Source: Pseudomonas sp. QS1027
GTDB taxonomy: Bacteria; Pseudomonadota; Gammaproteobacteria; Pseudomonadales; Pseudomonadaceae
NCBI RefSeq assembly: GCF_002814235.1
Contig: NZ_PHSU01000005.1
Location: forward strand, 1-64,000
Direction: 5' to 3'
DNA: 64,000 nt
The translations under genes were made by a program, and so were the position numbers. This document shows, one piece after another, positions 1-9,012 of this stretch. The notes under the pieces were generated by a model that made no database searches, was not told the DNA's origin, and worked only from the letters and a program-made list of their open reading frames with translations. Each line of letters opens with the position of its first letter. The stretch's first letter is position 1.

Positions 1-68
1 TTTCACTTTTCTGTCATAAGGGCCAGAAACAGTGCAAACAACGAGGGCTGTGGCGCTAGTGCCGACGC

Positions 69-695
69 CTATAGGGAGCGAGTCGTTGTGGAGAGCGGCT
101 TTCTTGCCACAAGGCGAGGCATTCGACGCGCCACCGCCGGGATACGCAATGCCAATAGCAGTGCGCCTATAGAGGCATACACCGTCCACTCCTTCAGATC
201 GGCCCGCACGATCCACAACATATGCAGCAACCCCAACCCGAGAATCACATAGACCAGGCGGTGCAACTTCTTCCAGCCCTTCCCCAGGCGACGCTGGCTG
301 TAACGGTTCGACGTCACGGAAAGCGCCAGTAAACAGAGGAAGCCCAGCGCACCGACAATGATGTAGGGCCGCTTGCGCAACTCGACCGCCAATTGCGACC
401 AGTCCAACCCGAGCACAAACACCAGGTAAGCCGCCAGATGCAGCACTACATAGGCAAAACACCACAAACCCAATTGCCGGCGCACCGCGACCCAGCCCGG
501 CCAACCACTGAGCTTCTGCAACGGCGTCATGCTCAAGGTCACCAACAACAGAATCAGCGTACCCAAGCCCAACCGATCAACCAGGACCTTTCCCGGATCC
601 GGTCCCAGGGCCAGGCTCCACGCCTGGTACAACCAGAGCAACGGCCAGATCGCCGCCGCAATAAAGACGCCCACGCGCCAGAACGGATATCGCAT
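69..695 (-). CDS. msrQ: MsrQ, heme-binding membrane subunit of the MsrPQ methionine sulfoxide reductase
   Basis: This 208-residue protein is almost entirely hydrophobic, with about six membrane segments separated by short basic loops, and it matches the YedZ/MsrQ ferric-reductase-like family. It is known to carry electrons from the quinone pool or flavin to periplasmic MsrP through b-type heme. Conserved-looking histidines lie in the middle helices (in LHLAAYL and LHRLVYV). Its start codon overlaps the msrP stop as ATGA, so the two are almost certainly translationally coupled. Its length is typical of the family. Confidence 0.93.
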   Translation of the reverse strand: MRYPFWRVGVFIAAAIWPLLWLYQAWSLALGPDPGKVLVDRLGLGTLILLLVTLSMTPLQKLSGWPGWVAVRRQLGLWCFAYVVLHLAAYLVFVLGLDWSQLAVELRKRPYIIVGALGFLCLLALSVTSNRYSQRRLGKGWKKLHRLVYVILGLGLLHMLWIVRADLKEWTVYASIGALLLALRIPAVARRMPRLVARKPLSTTTRSL

Positions 696-1708
696 CAGTA
701 GTTCTTCCGCAGATCCAGGCCGGTATAGAGAGAGGCGACTTCATCCGAGTAGCCATTGAACATCTGCGTCTCACGCACATTGGGACTGAACAGCCCGCTG
801 GGCAAACGCCGCTCCCGAGCCTGGGTCCAGCGCGGGTGGTCGACGGTAGGGTTCACATTGGCATAGAAGCCATATTCATCCGAGGCAATGCTTTGCCAGG
901 TGGTCTTGGGCTGCTCTTCCACCAGGCTGATACGCACAATCGACTTCACGCTCTTGAACCCGTACTTCCACGGCACCACCAGGCGCAACGGCGCACCGTT
1001 CTGATTCGGCAGTTCCCGCCCGTACATGCCCACTGCCAGAATCGCCAAGGGGTTCATCGCCTCGTCGAGCCGCAAGCCTTCTACATACGGCCAGTCGATC
1101 AGGGCGAAACCAGAGCGCTGGCCCGGCATGCTCTTGGGGTCCTGCAGGGTTTCGAAGCGAATGTACTTGGCCTTCGAAGTCGGCTCGACCTGCTTGAGCA
1201 ACGCCGAGATGGGAAAGCCGATCCAGGGAATCACCATGGACCAGGCCTCGACACAACGCAGGCGATAGATACGCTCCTCCAACTGGTAAGGCTTCATGAA
1301 GTCTTCCAGGGCATAACGCCCCGGCTTGCCGACTTCACCGTCCACCACCACTGACCAGGGCTCGGTCTTCAGGCTGCCGGCGTTCTGCGCCGGATCACCC
1401 TTGTCGGTACCGAACTCATAGAAGTTGTTGTAGTGGGTCGCATCCTTGTAGGGGGTAATCGCCTCCCCCTTGACCGTCACCGCGCCCCATTGGGTCTCGG
1501 GCAGCTTCCCGGCAAACCAGGACGGCGCATTCCCCGCGTCCACATCGGCATAACGCGCCGCCTCGGCGGCACTGGCCCACCGCGGCAGACTGCCGATCGC
1601 CAGCCCGGCAACAGAGGCACCGAGTAATGCACGACGGGAAAGATAGAGGGATTCGGGCGTGACGTCCGATTCTTGGCAATCGGATCGCTTGGGAAGCTTG
1701 ATAAGCAT
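695..1708 (-). CDS. msrP: MsrP, periplasmic molybdopterin-dependent methionine sulfoxide reductase catalytic subunit
   Basis: This is a 337-residue oxidoreductase of the sulfite-oxidase fold (YedY/MsrP). The N-terminus has a twin-arginine export signal with RR at residues 25-26 followed by a hydrophobic stretch ending near ASAAEA, so the protein should be exported folded with its cofactor. The molybdenum-ligating cysteine is in RCVEAWS, about residue 152. The family repairs oxidised methionines in envelope proteins, with electrons delivered by MsrQ, which is encoded directly downstream with a 4-base overlap. The start at 1708 has a GGAG ribosome binding site five bases upstream, and that site lies inside a strong inverted repeat (1713-1756). 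Confidence 0.95.
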   Translation of the reverse strand: MLIKLPKRSDCQESDVTPESLYLSRRALLGASVAGLAIGSLPRWASAAEAARYADVDAGNAPSWFAGKLPETQWGAVTVKGEAITPYKDATHYNNFYEFGTDKGDPAQNAGSLKTEPWSVVVDGEVGKPGRYALEDFMKPYQLEERIYRLRCVEAWSMVIPWIGFPISALLKQVEPTSKAKYIRFETLQDPKSMPGQRSGFALIDWPYVEGLRLDEAMNPLAILAVGMYGRELPNQNGAPLRLVVPWKYGFKSVKSIVRISLVEEQPKTTWQSIASDEYGFYANVNPTVDHPRWTQARERRLPSGLFSPNVRETQMFNGYSDEVASLYTGLDLRKNY

Positions 1709-1712
1709 GGCA

Positions 1713-1756
1713 ACTCCGTAGCATTGGAGGACTGATGCACCAATAGACTACGGAGT
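1713..1756 (-). promoter_or_regulatory. Inverted repeat enclosing the msrP ribosome binding site
   Basis: On the minus strand a 9-bp outer stem (1748-1756 pairing with 1713-1721) and a 5-bp inner stem (1740-1744 pairing with 1723-1727) flank a 12-base loop. The 3' arm contains the GGAG Shine-Dalgarno of msrP (1714-1717), five bases before the ATG. No T-run follows, so it does not look like an intrinsic terminator for pssA. As RNA it would hide the msrP ribosome binding site. The pairing is read from the sequence; the regulatory role is inferred. Confidence 0.55.
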
Positions 1757-1771
1757 CTGCGGGAAATTACA

Positions 1772-2629
1772 TCACTCGCCGGCTTTGTGCCGACGAAGAT
1801 GCAACAGGTACTGGATAGGACCCGAGGCCGCATAGGCGAGGAAAATCAGCAGCAGGATGCGCGGTGGATCGCTGAATACCACGGCGAACACCAGCACCAC
1901 GGCGAGAATCGCCACGAACGGCACCCGCCCCTTGAGGTCCAGCTCCTTGAAGCTGTTGTACTTGATGTTGCTGACCATCAGCATCCCGGCCGCCGCCACC
2001 AGCAAGGCCACCAGGAACGACATCTTCGAACCCTGGATCCCGTAGTCGCTGAACGCCCACACCGTACCCGCTACCACGCCCGCCGCCGCCGGACTGGCCA
2101 GGCCGATGAAGTAGCGCTTGTCGGCGGTGCCGACCTGGGTATTGAAGCGCGCCAGGCGCAATGCCGCGCCGGCCACATAGATGAAGGCAACCATCCAGCC
2201 GACCTTGCCCATATCCCCCAGTGCCCAACCGAATGCCAGCAGTGCCGGGGCGACGCCGAAGGCGACCATATCGGACAGCGAGTCATACTCGGCGCCAAAG
2301 GCACTCTGGGTATTGGTCATGCGCGCCACGCGACCGTCGAGGCCATCGAGCACCATGGCGACAAAGATCGCGATGGCGGAAAACGCGAAATACTTGCTCG
2401 CCCCCGCCGGATCCCCGGCACTCGCGGCGCTCTGTGCACTCATCGCACTGATGATGGCGTAGAAACCGGCGAACAGGTTTGCGGTGGTGAACAGGTTCGG
2501 CAACAGATAGATACCGCGATGGCGGACTTTCTGGCCGTCGGCGTCATGCCCTTCTTCGACATGTTCGTCGATGGGCAGCAGGCTTTCGGCTTCGGAGCCC
2601 TGACCAGGCTCTTCGGGACGTTCAGTCAT
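1772..2629 (-). CDS. pssA: CDP-diacylglycerol-serine O-phosphatidyltransferase
   Basis: This 285-residue integral membrane enzyme makes phosphatidylserine from CDP-diacylglycerol and serine, the committed step to phosphatidylethanolamine. The CDP-alcohol phosphatidyltransferase signature DGxxxAR...G...D...D is present at residues 95-120 (DGLDGRVAR then GAEYDSLSD). The first 35 residues are acidic and cytosolic, and several transmembrane helices follow. It is the membrane (subclass II) type, not the E. coli peripheral PssA. An AAGG lies upstream of the ATG at 2629. In PAO1 this gene is next to ilvC; here six extra genes separate them. Confidence 0.94.
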   Translation of the reverse strand: MTERPEEPGQGSEAESLLPIDEHVEEGHDADGQKVRHRGIYLLPNLFTTANLFAGFYAIISAMSAQSAASAGDPAGASKYFAFSAIAIFVAMVLDGLDGRVARMTNTQSAFGAEYDSLSDMVAFGVAPALLAFGWALGDMGKVGWMVAFIYVAGAALRLARFNTQVGTADKRYFIGLASPAAAGVVAGTVWAFSDYGIQGSKMSFLVALLVAAAGMLMVSNIKYNSFKELDLKGRVPFVAILAVVLVFAVVFSDPPRILLLIFLAYAASGPIQYLLHLRRHKAGE

Positions 2630-2755
2630 GACATTACCTTGCAGCTAAATGAATGGTTTCAACAGCACTCGGCGACCACGATGGGAGCGCAAAACGATCC
2701 CGCTTTATACCAGAAGCGCCCCGGCCTGCGGAAAAACCCGGGCCAGACCGCTCGA

Positions 2756-3913
2756 TCAACCCAGGACAACGTGGGGCAGGAATCGACTGCTGTCCTTGGT
2801 AATCAGGCTGTCGTCTTCACGGATACCGATCCCGGCCGCCACATCCCCCACCACCCATGAACCGATCACGGTGTAGCTGTCGCCGAACTTCGGCAACGGG
2901 GAAAAAGCCTGCAGGATAAAGGGCGCATCGGTGTAAGGCCCATCCTCGGCCACCACCTGGTCGTCACCGGTACGGATCTCGATGTTCGCGCCCTCACGGG
3001 AAAAGAACGGTTTGCGCACCCAGCCCTTGGGCACGGGCCGCTGCGGGTTCTGGTCGACATAAGCGGGCAAGAGGTTGGGATGCCCTTCATGAAACTTCCA
3101 CAGCAGCGGCAAAATGCCTTTGTTACTGACAATGGCTTTCCAGGCCGGTTCGATAAATTGCGTGTCACATCCGGGCACCGCCTGGCCGAACACCTCATGG
3201 AAGATATGCTCCCAGGCATGCAGCTTGAACAGCCGCTCGATCCAGCGTCCGTCCAGATCGACAAAGCGCCCCTGGGCGGTGAGACCGATGTCTTCGATGT
3301 CGATATGCCGCGCCTCGATCCCCGCATGCGCGGCCATCTTGCGCAGGAAGTCGGTGGTCCCGCGATCTTCCTCTGAACCCGAGATGGCCGAGAAGTAGAA
3401 CGCCCCTCCGGCTGGAAAAGCCGCGAAGGCCCTGACCAGATCTTCGGCAATGGTGTTGAACTGGTTCGCATGGGCCGGCAGCACACCCCGGGCGATCTGC
3501 TCCTCAAGCCAGAGCAACTGCACGGAACCGGCTTCGAGCAGACTGGTGGGGGTGTCGTAATTGGCTTCCAGGCACTTGGCCGGACCGCTGCCGTCATACG
3601 CCAGGTCGAAGCGGCCGTACAAATGCGGATGTCCCTGCTTCCAGGAGTCGCGGACCAGATCGAAAAACGCCGGTGGTATGGCCAGGCTGGCCAGCAACTC
3701 TTCGCTGTCGACAACGCGCTCGACCACCTCCAGGCACAGGTCATGCAGCGCCTTGGTCGGCGCTTCCAGGTCACGGGAGATCTGCTCCTCGGTGAACAGG
3801 TAGTAACCGCGCTCATCCCAATAGCGTTCGCCGCCGATGGTGTGGAAGCCGAACCCTTCGCGCTCGACACTCTGGCGCCAGTGCGGGCGTTCTTCGATAC
3901 CGATCTTTTTCAC
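2756..3913 (-). CDS. ygiC: Glutathionylspermidine synthase-family ATP-grasp ligase (YgiC/YjfC type)
   Basis: This 385-residue protein matches the C-terminal ligase domain of glutathionylspermidine synthase but lacks the N-terminal CHAP amidase, like E. coli YgiC/YjfC. Visible family blocks are YGRFD, LEANYDTPTSLLE, WKAIVSNKGILPLLW, KPFFSREGANI and a C-terminal GSWVVGD...GIRED...ITKDSSRFLPH. These are expected to form the ATP-grasp fold and the amine/carboxylate site. The substrate is unknown. I chose the GTG at 3913: it has AGGAGA upstream, gives the family length, and the longer open frame upstream runs antiparallel through the neighbouring lipoprotein gene. It is the last gene of the yjf-type operon, 13 bases after ygiB. 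Confidence 0.9.
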   Translation of the reverse strand: MKKIGIEERPHWRQSVEREGFGFHTIGGERYWDERGYYLFTEEQISRDLEAPTKALHDLCLEVVERVVDSEELLASLAIPPAFFDLVRDSWKQGHPHLYGRFDLAYDGSGPAKCLEANYDTPTSLLEAGSVQLLWLEEQIARGVLPAHANQFNTIAEDLVRAFAAFPAGGAFYFSAISGSEEDRGTTDFLRKMAAHAGIEARHIDIEDIGLTAQGRFVDLDGRWIERLFKLHAWEHIFHEVFGQAVPGCDTQFIEPAWKAIVSNKGILPLLWKFHEGHPNLLPAYVDQNPQRPVPKGWVRKPFFSREGANIEIRTGDDQVVAEDGPYTDAPFILQAFSPLPKFGDSYTVIGSWVVGDVAAGIGIREDDSLITKDSSRFLPHVVLG

Positions 3914-3926
3914 CCTGGCCGTCTCC

Positions 3927-4658
3927 TCAACCGCCGGAACTGAAGAAACTGCTGCTCTTGCCGCCCCAACCACTGCGCGCGGTCGCCTGGCTGCCGAAGC
4001 CGCCACGCGAGACCGTCGAGGACACAGAGCCGGAACCGCTGCCCAGGCTCTTGCCGAGAGTCGCCTGGGTGTAGCTGTTGCTGGAACTGCTGCGGGCCTG
4101 GGTCGAGCGACTGAACGACTTGCCCTGCTCGATCTGCCGCGACAGTGTCGAGCTGGTATAGGTACCGCGATTGTCGCGGCTGTCGTAGATCGGCTGGGAA
4201 TAGTAACGCCCGCCGCCACCGCTGTTGCTGAGCAGATTGCCGAGCAACAATCCGGTCAGCAGACCACTGTTGCCGCCGCCGCCCGACTGCACGGCCGCTT
4301 GTTGCTGGGCCTGTTCGAGGTCCTTGCGCGGCACATCGCCGGACATCGCCAGTTCAAAGCCACCCATCTTCGGCATGTACTTGCCGTCCGGGGTGATCTG
4401 GCAATAGCCGGGAACGAAGTCGCTGTCGCAGGAAGCCTGGTCGTCATAGGTCGGCGCGATACGCCGGTGATCGGCCAGCGCCTGCATGAAGGCGTCGGAA
4501 CAGACCTCCACCGGGACTTTCGCCGCGACACATTCCTCGACCGACTTGAAGTTGCTCTTGGTGTTGAAGGCAACGGTGTCCTGGGACGCACCGCAGGCGG
4601 AAAGCGCCAACGGAAAGGTACCGGCCAGCAACAGTTTTACGGAGCTACGGGTTCTCAT
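3927..4658 (-). CDS. ygiB: DUF1190 (YgiB/YjfM-type) lipoprotein with a Ser/Gly-rich tail
   Basis: This 243-residue protein starts with a short basic and hydrophobic signal ending in a lipobox-like LSACG, so it is probably a lipoprotein. The N-terminal half carries several cysteines (VEECVAAKVPVEVC, ASCDSDF, GYCQ) typical of DUF1190. The second half is low complexity, rich in Gly, Ser and Gln, including GLLTGLLLGNLLSNSGGGG and a tail ending FFSSGG. The function is unknown. YgiB-like proteins are repeatedly encoded next to YgiC-like ATP-grasp ligases, as here. A GGAT ribosome binding site precedes the ATG at 4658. Confidence 0.88.
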   Translation of the reverse strand: MRTRSSVKLLLAGTFPLALSACGASQDTVAFNTKSNFKSVEECVAAKVPVEVCSDAFMQALADHRRIAPTYDDQASCDSDFVPGYCQITPDGKYMPKMGGFELAMSGDVPRKDLEQAQQQAAVQSGGGGNSGLLTGLLLGNLLSNSGGGGRYYSQPIYDSRDNRGTYTSSTLSRQIEQGKSFSRSTQARSSSSNSYTQATLGKSLGSGSGSVSSTVSRGGFGSQATARSGWGGKSSSFFSSGG

Positions 4659-4685
4659 CGAATGATCCTTATCCTTGCCCTGGGC

Positions 4686-5111
4686 TCAGGTCGACGGTGT
4701 CATGCAGGCCGAATTCAGCAGCCCCACACTGATAGCCACGGACGCCGAATAGATCGCCGCCGCCATCTCGCCGCGCACGATACGCCCGGACAGCCCCTTT
4801 AGCACCAGGCTGGTCACGATAAACGCCAGCAATTGCACCACGGCCGCGATCAACACCCAGACGACGACGTCGACGACGCTGATGCTGTTGGCGATGATAT
4901 TGCTCGCCGGCAGGGCAAAACCCACCAACGACCCCCCCAGGGCCACCGCCGCCGCGGTGTTGCCCTCGCGGATCAGGGCGAACTCCTTGTGGGGCGTGAT
5001 CAGGGTGTAGATGAACTGGAACAACACGAACAGAACAGCGGCCACCGCCATATAGATGATGAAGCCGTATACCGCGGTGGCGTTGAGCGACAGGCGCAGC
5101 GCTTCGAGCAT
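4686..5111 (-). CDS. yjfL: DUF350 family four-helix membrane protein (YjfL type)
   Basis: This 141-residue protein has four strongly hydrophobic segments arranged as two similar pairs, the DUF350 pattern. The stretch EGNTAAAVALGGSLVGFALP in the first half resembles GEMAAAIYSASVAISVGLL in the second, which suggests an internal duplication. It is predicted to be in the inner membrane. The function is unknown. It lies 27 bases upstream of ygiB in the operon and has GGAA before its ATG. Confidence 0.87.
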   Translation of the reverse strand: MLEALRLSLNATAVYGFIIYMAVAAVLFVLFQFIYTLITPHKEFALIREGNTAAAVALGGSLVGFALPASNIIANSISVVDVVVWVLIAAVVQLLAFIVTSLVLKGLSGRIVRGEMAAAIYSASVAISVGLLNSACMTPST

Positions 5112-5124
5112 GATGATTTCCTTG

Positions 5125-5784
5125 TCAGAGAACTTCGATATCGGTGATTTGCAGCGTCACGCCCACAGCGGTGGACAGGGTGATCACCCCTTCCTCGTCT
5201 TCCTCGACCGAGAAGAGCAGGAACTCCCGACGGTTGAGCAGGCCGATCTCGCGGGAATAGAGCATGCTCAGGTGCTTGATCGAGTAGGCCGCGTCCGGAC
5301 TCTTGACGAACTCCTGCATCGGCGTGAGTTCGGTCTGCCCGTCTTCGCCACCCCATTGCCGGCCATATTCCTCGCCTTCGAGTTCATAGAGCGGCATGCC
5401 GATCTTCGCATTCGGGCCGGTCAGTTGCAGCAACTGCTCCTTGCTGTTGATCGTGGTGACATCGTGGTAGCCGAACAGGATGAGGTCCTGAATGTCCTCC
5501 GCCGCGGGGCCGTTCATGACCACTTGCAGGAAGTAATCCTCGTTATCGAGGTAAAACCGCTGCAAACGCATTGACTGCCCGAGGTCGATGTCGCCCACCG
5601 CCCAGACTTTTTCGTCATCGGGCAGCACCACGTGGGACTGCCCCTCGAGCAACAGTTTCAAGGAGCGATCCAGGCAGAGCATCCGCCCCGAGGCCAGCCC
5701 CAGGGGACTGCCCGGCGCTACCGAGGTCGCACCCGCGGCAGGCTTCGGCGCCTCGAACCCCATGACGCGCTTGATCCAACTCAT
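5125..5784 (-). CDS. yjfK: DUF2491 family protein (YjfK type)
   Basis: This 219-residue soluble protein matches the DUF2491/YjfK family in composition, length and operon position between a PspA-like protein and a DUF350 membrane protein. No signal peptide or membrane segment is visible. It is rich in acidic residues (FSVEEDEEG near the C-terminus). No catalytic motif is recognised and the function is unknown. The start has AGGAGAGACACG before the ATG. A 97-base gap containing an intrinsic terminator separates it from yjfJ. Confidence 0.85.
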   Translation of the reverse strand: MSWIKRVMGFEAPKPAAGATSVAPGSPLGLASGRMLCLDRSLKLLLEGQSHVVLPDDEKVWAVGDIDLGQSMRLQRFYLDNEDYFLQVVMNGPAAEDIQDLILFGYHDVTTINSKEQLLQLTGPNAKIGMPLYELEGEEYGRQWGGEDGQTELTPMQEFVKSPDAAYSIKHLSMLYSREIGLLNRREFLLFSVEEDEEGVITLSTAVGVTLQITDIEVL

Positions 5785-5839
5785 CGTGTCTCTCCTTCCT
5801 GTCGCGACAACGTACTACCCGACCCGTTTTTCAGACGGC

Positions 5840-5869
5840 AAAAAGGGCAAAGCGCTCACGCGTTTGCCC
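5840..5869 (-). terminator. Intrinsic terminator between yjfJ and yjfK
   Basis: On the minus strand the arms GGGCAAA and TTTGCCC (5863-5869 and 5845-5851) close a stem-loop with an inner CGC/GCG pairing, followed directly by five T residues (5840-5844). All flanking genes are on the same strand, so it lies within the operon and would reduce transcription of yjfK and the genes beyond it, or act as an attenuator. Confidence 0.7.
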
Positions 5870-5881
5870 CAGGACTTGCGC

Positions 5882-6586
5882 TTACTGGCCCGAGCCAGGA
5901 TTCTGCCGGGCCTTCAGACGCGCCAGCACGTCGCTGCCGCTGCCCGACCTGGCGCCGATACCGGCGTCCTGCAGACGGCGTTCCAGATCGCCACCATTGG
6001 ACTCATCGGCCAATTCCTGCGCCGCATCCAGCTTGGCGTCGCGCTCATCCTGGCGTTGCTTGATACGTGCCAGCGAACCGACCGCCGTTTCCAGCTTGCC
6101 ATTCGCCCCGCCGGTGGCGGCTGCGGTAGCGACACGGGCCTGCTGGACCGTCTCGCGGGCCTTGGCCATTTCAACCTGCTGCTTCAAACCCTTGATCTGG
6201 TTTTCCGCCTTGATCACCTGGGCATGCAGCATCTCGACCTGGGCACCGAACTGATCGGCCAGGAGTTTCTCCTGGTCGCGCAGGGCCTCGATCTCGGCCA
6301 CCTTGTTGGCGCACTCGCCGGCCAGGCTTTCCACGCCCTTGTCCAGCGCGGCCATGGCCTTGCCTTCCCAGTTGGCGATGTCGTTGTTCAGGCCGTCGAG
6401 GCGCTGTTGCGACAGCTTGTAGCGGGCCTTGATGTCCACCAGGCCGTTCTTGGCCTTGGCTACTGCATTTTCGGCGTCGCGCTGTTCCTGCTCGAGGATA
6501 CGAATGGCGTTGGCATCGACGATGGTCTCACCCACCTCGGAAACGCCACCACGAATGGCGGTAATGACTTTCTTCCAGATACTCAT
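5882..6586 (-). CDS. yjfJ: PspA/IM30 family membrane-remodelling protein (YjfJ type)
   Basis: This 234-residue protein starts MSIWKKVITAIRGG, an amphipathic helix typical of PspA/IM30 (ESCRT-III-like) proteins, followed by a long coiled coil rich in Ala, Glu, Gln and Lys. The family binds and stabilises stressed inner membranes by polymerising on them. I chose the ATG at 6586 over the longer frame because it has AAGGAG eight bases upstream and matches family N-termini. It lies 22 bases after yjfI. A terminator follows it, so yjfI and yjfJ may be made in excess over the rest of the operon. Confidence 0.9.
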   Translation of the reverse strand: MSIWKKVITAIRGGVSEVGETIVDANAIRILEQEQRDAENAVAKAKNGLVDIKARYKLSQQRLDGLNNDIANWEGKAMAALDKGVESLAGECANKVAEIEALRDQEKLLADQFGAQVEMLHAQVIKAENQIKGLKQQVEMAKARETVQQARVATAAATGGANGKLETAVGSLARIKQRQDERDAKLDAAQELADESNGGDLERRLQDAGIGARSGSGSDVLARLKARQNPGSGQ

Positions 6587-6608
6587 CGAAAACTCCTTGG
6601 GGACTTCA

Positions 6609-7280
6609 TTAAACGTGGATGTGGTCTTCGAACGCTTCCACCGCACGGATCACGTTTTCGGCCAGGGTGTAGATTTCCTGGACGATCACGGTGATCGTGG
6701 AAGCCGCGCTCAGCGCGCCGAACATGCAGTAGACCTCGGTGCCGTCGCCGACCCGCTCGATGCCCACGGAGGACAGCGGGAACAGGTCGCGGCTGCGCAG
6801 CACCAGGCTGTTGAAGACTGCTGGATCCTTGACCCGGCTCACTTCAACCAGGGTCGCGTCCACCAGGATCTGGTCACCGGACACCGCCAGGTAGAGCGGC
6901 AGGTCGCCGAATTCGGTCATGTTCAGCTTGATGCTCTGCTCGGCGTTCTCGGCGAGGGTCAGGACAATCTCGCCACTGGACACGACCTCCAGCTCCGACA
7001 GCGCCTTGTGCAGCGAGTTGATCGTCCAGTTGATGTTCTCAGTCATGAAAGCCTCCAGTTTGATCCGTTCACCCAGGAAGGGCTGGCGTAACGCCTTTTC
7101 GATACCCCGCAGGGCCGTCGCATTCTCGGGAAGAATCCAGAATTCCCGCTTCACCAGCCCGGCGTCGCGCAGACGCGTGCGCATATCGCGAACGTAGTCG
7201 GCGGTCGTCTTGGGCTTGGCCGGTGATGACGATTTCTCGCCCGTGAGGGGCTTGTCATCCGCTGCTTTTTTACGGGGCAT
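6609..7280 (-). CDS. yjfI: DUF2170 family protein (YjfI type), first gene of the yjf-type operon
   Basis: This 223-residue protein has a lysine-rich N-terminus (residues 1-25), a block resembling a short DNA-binding or adaptor segment (TRLRDAGLVKREFWILPE, about residues 35-52), and a C-terminal domain matching DUF2170/YjfI. In E. coli the homologous gene heads yjfIJKLMC. The role is unknown, and a regulator or partner of the PspA-like YjfJ is only an inference. The ATG at 7280 has CGGAGG upstream. A perfect 12-bp palindrome lies 16 bases upstream of the start. Confidence 0.85.
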   Translation of the reverse strand: MPRKKAADDKPLTGEKSSSPAKPKTTADYVRDMRTRLRDAGLVKREFWILPENATALRGIEKALRQPFLGERIKLEAFMTENINWTINSLHKALSELEVVSSGEIVLTLAENAEQSIKLNMTEFGDLPLYLAVSGDQILVDATLVEVSRVKDPAVFNSLVLRSRDLFPLSSVGIERVGDGTEVYCMFGALSAASTITVIVQEIYTLAENVIRAVEAFEDHIHV

Positions 7281-7296
7281 CTGTCCTCCGAAAAAT

Positions 7297-7308
7297 CTTA
7301 CATGTAAG
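7297..7308. promoter_or_regulatory. Perfect palindrome upstream of yjfI, candidate operator
   Basis: The 12-bp palindrome CTTACATGTAAG sits between the yjfI ribosome binding site and the ilvC terminator, in an AT-rich stretch that must contain the yjfI promoter. TTACATGTAA-type palindromes resemble dimeric repressor sites (TetR/MarR-like). The symmetry is seen directly; the operator role is inferred and no cognate regulator is identified. Confidence 0.35.
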
Positions 7309-7361
7309 TAAATTACGTCCTTTGCCTGGAATGTTCAACATCTGACACAAAAGCTTTATGT

Positions 7362-7393
7362 GACAAAACAAAACGCCCCGACAAGTCGGGGCG
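7362..7393 (-). terminator. Intrinsic terminator of ilvC
   Basis: On the minus strand CGCCCCGAC (7385-7393) pairs with GTCGGGGCG (7374-7382) across a two-base minimal loop that probably opens further, followed by TTTTGTTTTG. It ends the ilvIHC transcript and insulates it from the yjf operon. Confidence 0.85.
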
Positions 7394-7455
7394 TCTGGGT
7401 ACAGCGTGTACCGGTGCTCAGCCCCGAAGGGCCAGGCAGCCGGTTGAGCGTCGAC

Positions 7456-9011
<1,556 letters not shown>

Positions 9012-9012
9012 A

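Noticed and set aside
1..68. Left edge, examined for a gene continuing into the window
   Set aside because: No coding frame with support; it holds only sequence downstream of msrQ.
3914..4219. Upstream extension of the ygiC frame
   Set aside because: These codons are an alternative reading of the ygiB lipoprotein gene; the GTG at 3913 has the ribosome binding site and family length.
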